From: Cladopsammia gracilis | Taxonomy: Eukaryota; Cnidaria; Anthozoa; Scleractinia; Dendrophylliidae | Assembly (NCBI GenBank): GCA_022457155.1 | Contig: JAJGOT010000016.1 | Span: 1,130,001 to 1,194,000 of the forward strand | Reading direction: 5' to 3' | DNA length: 64,000 nt | Part shown: in pieces, positions 59,640-64,000 of the stretch | How the letters are laid out: each line of letters opens with the position of its first letter | Position numbering within the stretch: position 1 is the first letter of the stretch | Notes under the pieces: generated by a model | What the model was told of the DNA's origin: nothing | What the model saw: only the letters and a program-made list of their open reading frames with translations | Databases searched by the model: none | Made by a program: the position numbers and the translations under genes

Positions 59640-61500
59640 TATTTTGGAATGCATAAACTAATGGATATTTGAATAAAAATTTTCGAAAGAAGATTGTGTT
59701 GTGCAATTTTATGTGTTTGTTCATTCATTACATAGGTTGAAAATCTATTTTATGTAAACAAAACAATACTTGGATTTTATAGTAAGGGACGGACCATTAG
59801 AAAAGTGATGGGGGGGGGGGGGGGGATGGGGGATTTTCAGCTTGCACGATTCTTTTTTTCGCCCATTGCTTGTGCAGGATTTTTTTTTTTGCAGGTGAAA
59901 CCCTCTGCACGAATTTTTTTTTCAGACAATTTGCGAAATTATTAAATTTGATCAGAGGAATCATGTCAAAAAATGTCCACTTGCCAAACATTTGTGGCTG
60001 AGATGTGGGCACTTTGGTTTTAATTTCTCCATACAAACCCTTCTAGTAAATGTTGCGTCTGTTCCTTCAGTTTAGAACCGGTGCAAAATTAGAGAGGTTT
60101 GTATAGGACGGTACCAAACTTTGAAGGTCTATATCTTTTCTATTCATGGCAACAAGTTGAAATTTTGTGGTTGATTATACAGCAGCAATCCATATCAAAA
60201 GATGGAATTTTGAGGCTTGATAAAAAAATTTGTGAGATCACACTTTAAATACCACTCTATTATATTTATGTCAAATACATCATGTCAAATATCTATATTT
60301 ATGTCAAATACATTAATATCCTTGATCGACCTCCTCTCACATTTTTTTCAATCACACTATGATGTTTCTGACCAACTTGTATTATGCATGTAAGTGACTA
60401 TCTAGTTTTATAATAGTCTGGTTCCCATATTCTTGGATAACATTACTGATAGTAATGCAGTATACAGTGTATGTTGCAGGTACACTGGCTGCCAATGAAA
60501 ACCAGACTTTGTGCTATTATTTTTTTTAAAGTAGCAGTGTTGCTGTTGATGTTGTTGATCAGTTCATGTTGGTAACAGTTAAAGTTTTAACAATCACTAT
60601 AGCATAGTATCAATGAACTTTTTCATTGTGTTATTTAGAATTTTTCATCAAGGGGACCCCTCTAATTTTATTGTGGGAACAAATAATTTTTTAAATTAAA
60701 CAAATATTAATATGTTAAAAAGTTATTTAATATCGAAACTGTTTATGGATAATTACATGTATTTATCATATTTATTATAGATAGATAGATAGTTTATTGA
60801 AGTTAAATCTTACAGCGCCAGAGCCAGCTGAATTTAATATGCCAACTTTCACAAAATATTTTAAAAAATGTTTATACTACAATTATATGAATACCTAAAA
60901 TACAGCTAAAAAAATCTATCATTTGTAACAATTATGTGGAATAAAACCTTTTTTGAATCTACTGGTTTTGCATGTTGGCAACTGAAATTTGCGTTTTCCA
61001 GCTATTGAATTGTATTACCTTATAGTTGTCATTTCATGCAGTGTGAGGTAAACTTTGCACGAATTTTTTTCCTGGCATTTTCCCTTGCACGAATTTTTTT
61101 TTGGGCTTTTTCCCCATCCCCCCCCCCCCCCCCCCATCACTTTTCTAATGGTCCGTCCCTAACCAAACCCGTTCTTACTTCACTCGCGTCGCCTTATGCA
61201 AATATGTTTTTTTTTTTGCAATTTTGATTTCCAAATCAGTTTCTCCGGCAATTTTTGATATGTAACAGGTGTATTTTATTCGGAAATTAGTCATACTAGT
61301 TGTTCCAGACCCAGAAATAGTTGTTTTTCTGAACTTTTGTACGGTCTAAATGTACTGCGCAGACGGTCGCGTAAGCCTCGCGTAATTCTTTTTCTGAGAA
61401 TTGCTAAAATTGAAAAATAGCCGGGTCGTCAATCTAATTCTTGTGCTTCCGACCTTTCACCTTAGAGAGTGACGCTGTTAGGCCTAGCCTATCCACATAT
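59640..61500 (+). repeat. dispersed 1.2-kb repeat, copy C (5'-truncated, interrupted)
   Basis: 59640-59784 (TAAACTAATGGATATTTG, GTTCATTCATTACATAGG) and 61161-61500 (CGCGTCGCCTTATGCAAATA, TTGTGCTTCCGACCTTTCAC) are the two parts of one copy, split by the element at 59785. Confidence 0.8.
59785..61160. mobile_element. 1.4-kb inverted-repeat element
   Basis: Ends AGGGACGGACCATTAGAAAA then GTGATG and a run of about 15 G, mirrored at 61108-61160 (C run, CATCACTTTTCTAATGGTCC, GTCCCT). A second inner inverted similarity is TTGCACGA followed by a T run. It interrupts copy C of the dispersed repeat. No clear target duplication and no transposase. Confidence 0.85.
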
Positions 61501-61827
61501 ATTATACTCTTTAATCAAATTATTGAGTTGATGATTATCTATTAATTCAAATCTGTTTAATGTGTGTGCAATTTGTGTAAATTCGTCGTTTATATCATCA
61601 TTACCAGCCAGTATTGAGCCACCTAGTAATTCAAGTCGGTTTAAAAGATCATTTGGATTATTGAAATAAACAACCCCACTTCCAGTCTTTTTATATTTTT
61701 GACTTGTTCTATGAATTGGTATTTCACTAATTTTATTCAACTCATCAAATACCATTTTCGATAAAGTACTATATTTCTTTTTACTACTGAATCGCTTTGT
61801 GACAAGATCAAGGGTGTCAAAATCCAC
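61492..61827 (-). pseudogene. C-terminal fragment of a third Polinton gene
   Basis: The frame reads DFDTLDLVTKRFSSKKKY, then GSGVVYFNNPNDLLNRLELL, LAGNDDINDEF and QLNNLIKEYN. It matches in pattern the C-terminal domain of the 9677-10802 protein (GG-x-(I/V)V-(F/Y)-x-N/D-x3-LxxxLELxxG-x3-AGN). The last residues come from the flanking repeat. Its 5' side is cut by the LINE tail at 61836. It shows that a further Polinton once lay here. Confidence 0.65.
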
Positions 61828-61835
61828 CTGTTCTC

Positions 61836-61870
<35 letters not shown>
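61836..61870. repeat. TTA microsatellite = TAA tail of the LINE
   Basis: About 11 copies of TTA on the plus strand, i.e. (TAA)n at the 3' end of the minus-strand LINE, directly against the Polinton fragment. Confidence 0.85.
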
Positions 61871-62047
61871 TTATTTTTTTTATTTATTTATTTATTTGCA
61901 CATATAAAAATACAAAATAACAGGTAATAAAGTGTAACAGGTAATAAAATGTAAATATAAATAAATATAGCATGAAAAGAGTACACAAAAAGGAAATAAA
62001 ATTATGAAATATAGGGTTTACGTGAGTTATAAGAAAAGAAAATCATT

Positions 62048-64000
62048 TTAATTTTCACATTTCTCTATTTTCCATTGCAATTTTAGTTTTTCTTGGAATT
62101 CTGATTGGCTGGGTATCTTTTCGGTTATTTTACAGGAGTAAACATATTTTTTGGCGAGTACAACTAATATATTAAATTTACGTTTGAGTAGTGAGCGCTG
62201 ATTCGAAGGCAAAGTAAAATCGTTGAACAAAAATTGAGACTTTGACAAATTTAGATGTATTTTGTTGTCTTCGTTGAAATGTAGTATTGCGTAATTACTA
62301 AAATCATTCATGACTGAGCACTCCAGAAATGTATGTTCAAGGGAGTCAGGGAGTTTACAGAAGAAACACTTATCATCCGTCTTAATTTTGTATTTTTTAA
62401 GCTCTTTATTAGTTACTAAAATTCGATGAAGTAGTTTAAAGGAAAACTGTTTTAGCTTATTGTCCCTTGAGAGGCAATAGACGACCTTGAAAAATTCTTC
62501 CCATTTGTTAGCAAAAGGAGGGTAATACCTAGCCCAAGTTTTAACCGAGGTAGGCTCATCTTTCAAATTACTACGAAACAATGAATAGTAGTCCTTACAT
62601 CGCGTCTTTGAGAGTGAGATATTTTTTTCTTCAGAAAGCTGAAATACATTGGAATCATCAAGGTAAGAGTCAAACGGTCTTACAGTTGATGCACCCTCAG
62701 TTTTTAGGCTTGATGGTATAGAAGCAAGTAATTGAAAATAGTAAATAAAATTAATGTCTATTCCGTATTTCTGCTTGAAGTCTTCATAAGTAAGGTAGTT
62801 GCCATTATTATTTAATAGATCTTGCACAAAAAGAACTCCTTTGTCGGCCAATTTCTTCCAATACAGAGATTTCCCTTCAATTGTTATGTTTTCGTTGTTC
62901 CATAAAAGTAGAGTGCTGCTGTAGCAATCATTGTAAAGACTCTTTAACTCCTTAAAATAATCTAAAAGTTCAATGTAGAAGTGAGGAATATTCCTGTTAA
63001 GTTTCTTTGTATTGTAATTACATTTAAGTAAAAAAGACAGCCCTCCATATCTATTAAAGAATGCATTTGGTATTGCTTTCCACGCATCATTGGACCCACT
63101 TAAAAATCTACTTATCCAACTTAGACGTAACGATTTGACCGTTGTTCTGAAGTTTGGAAAGTTAAGGCCTCCTTTACTCTGGGTCTGATATAAAACAGTT
63201 CTCTTAATCTTATCATTTTTATTCTTCCATAGAAAGCTAAAAAGTTTTCTTTGAACAATGTTTATGACTTCCTCAGGGACAGTTAGCATTGAGGCCGCAT
63301 AAACCAATTTGGAAACGCCCAAAGATTTTGCGAGGAGAGTTCTTCCCATAAGCGTCAGGTCACGGGATAACCAAATGTTTAGCTTAGTTTCCATTTTTTG
63401 AATTTTGATGAAAAAGTTTTGATAGTCATTCTTATCACTATTATAGGATACGAACGTGCCTAAAATTTTAATTGGATCTTTGGTTGTGCTTATTCCAATA
63501 GGACAAGTTTTGTTTTCTTTCAGCGAACCAATCCACATGGCTTTTGTCTTTTTCTTATTTATTTTAAGACCTGAGATTTTTCCAAACTCATTCAAAACAG
63601 ATATGTTCTCTCTTAATGAGTTAACGTCCTTGCATATGAGGGTTGTGTCGTCAGCAAACTGACTCAACTTGGCCTCAACCGAACACTGAAGTACAATTCC
63701 TTGGATATTGGGACTTTGACGAATTTTTTGTGCAAGTATTTCGGCAGTTAGAATAAAGAGGAGGGGACTCATAGGGCAGCCCTGACGGATTCCCCTTGAT
63801 ACTTTAAAGTAATTTGTCATATAGCCTCCATTTAGTACTCCACTTTCCACATCACAGTAAAGCGTACATATCCATTGTCTAATATTAGGTCCAAAGTTGA
63901 AAAATCTTAATGTATTTTGGATAAAATGCCATTCTAATGAATCAAAAGCCTTCTCAATCGATTCTCAAAATCTACAAATACCATAATACCAGGGATTTTA
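62048..64000 (-). CDS. non-LTR retrotransposon reverse transcriptase (L1/Tx1-like), 5' part beyond the window
   Basis: The open frame runs from the stop at 62048 past 63850; the ATG at 63850 is internal, since RT sequence (FNFGPNIRQWICTLYCDV) continues upstream of it. Near 63955 a short insertion shifts the frame. Motifs: GIRQGCPMSPLLF (RT motif 4) and QFADDTTLI (catalytic FADD). About 600 residues of thumb and C-terminal region follow, ending with a Cys/His pattern CFFC..LEHTFLEC and KLQWKIEKCEN. A 3' UTR of about 180 bp and a (TAA)n tail follow. The ORF1 and endonuclease parts lie outside the window. Confidence 0.88.

Overview
The window looks like nuclear DNA of a cnidarian, most likely an anthozoan. 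This is inferred from a secreted discoidin/thrombospondin gene with long introns, very dense small inverted-repeat elements, and Polinton (Maverick) families of the type common in cnidarian genomes. No prokaryotic organisation is present. A species cannot be named from the sequence alone.

Host gene. One plus-strand gene runs through the window. Six exons with canonical AG/GT borders and fully compatible phases can be placed: a signal-peptide exon (1803-1859), three exons that together encode one F5/8 type C (discoidin) domain (24591-24737, 31311-31444, 49623-49779), and two exons each encoding one thrombospondin type-1 repeat (50142-50315, 51690-51860). Introns 1 and 3 are inflated to about 22.7 and 18.2 kb, and each contains a Polinton-type element.

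Element 1 (about 6.49-22.5 kb, intron 1) is AT-rich and fairly young. Minus strand: a small unknown gene, a fibre-like repeat protein and a packaging ATPase. Plus strand: a conserved hypothetical, a penton-like protein, a basic core-like protein, the double jelly-roll-type major capsid protein, a pVI-like protein, an adenovirus-type protease, a zinc ribbon, a parvovirus-type phospholipase A2 continuous with a retroviral-type integrase plus chromodomain, a coiled-coil protein, an AT-hook/C2H2 protein, and a complete protein-primed-type DNA polymerase B. The PLA2/integrase gene is split by a 550-bp MITE with a perfect 6-bp target duplication. After the polymerase lies an array of five copies of a perfect palindrome. 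Several other genes carry single stops or frameshifts. Terminal inverted repeats were not found for this element.

Element 2 (32523-48479, intron 3) is GC-richer and older. Its ends are inverted repeats flanked by a near-perfect 6-bp duplication (AGTTTC/AGGTTC), so the complete 15,957-bp insertion is delimited. It has a minus-strand polymerase remnant broken by two insertions, then plus-strand integrase, minor capsid, core-like, F54H12.2-type major capsid, protease (catalytic Asp changed to Gly), a tRNA-His-like gene, small unknown genes, an ATPase start cut by a 4.1-kb insertion, and a tandem series of six short Cys-motif reading frames reaching into the right terminal repeat. Almost every gene is broken.

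The rest is intronic or intergenic repeat DNA: fold-back elements, minisatellites, a tRNA-Arg-derived palindrome, three copies of a dispersed repeat of about 1.2 kb, a fragment of a third Polinton gene (61492-61827) and, at the right edge, the 3' half of an L1/Tx1-like LINE on the minus strand.
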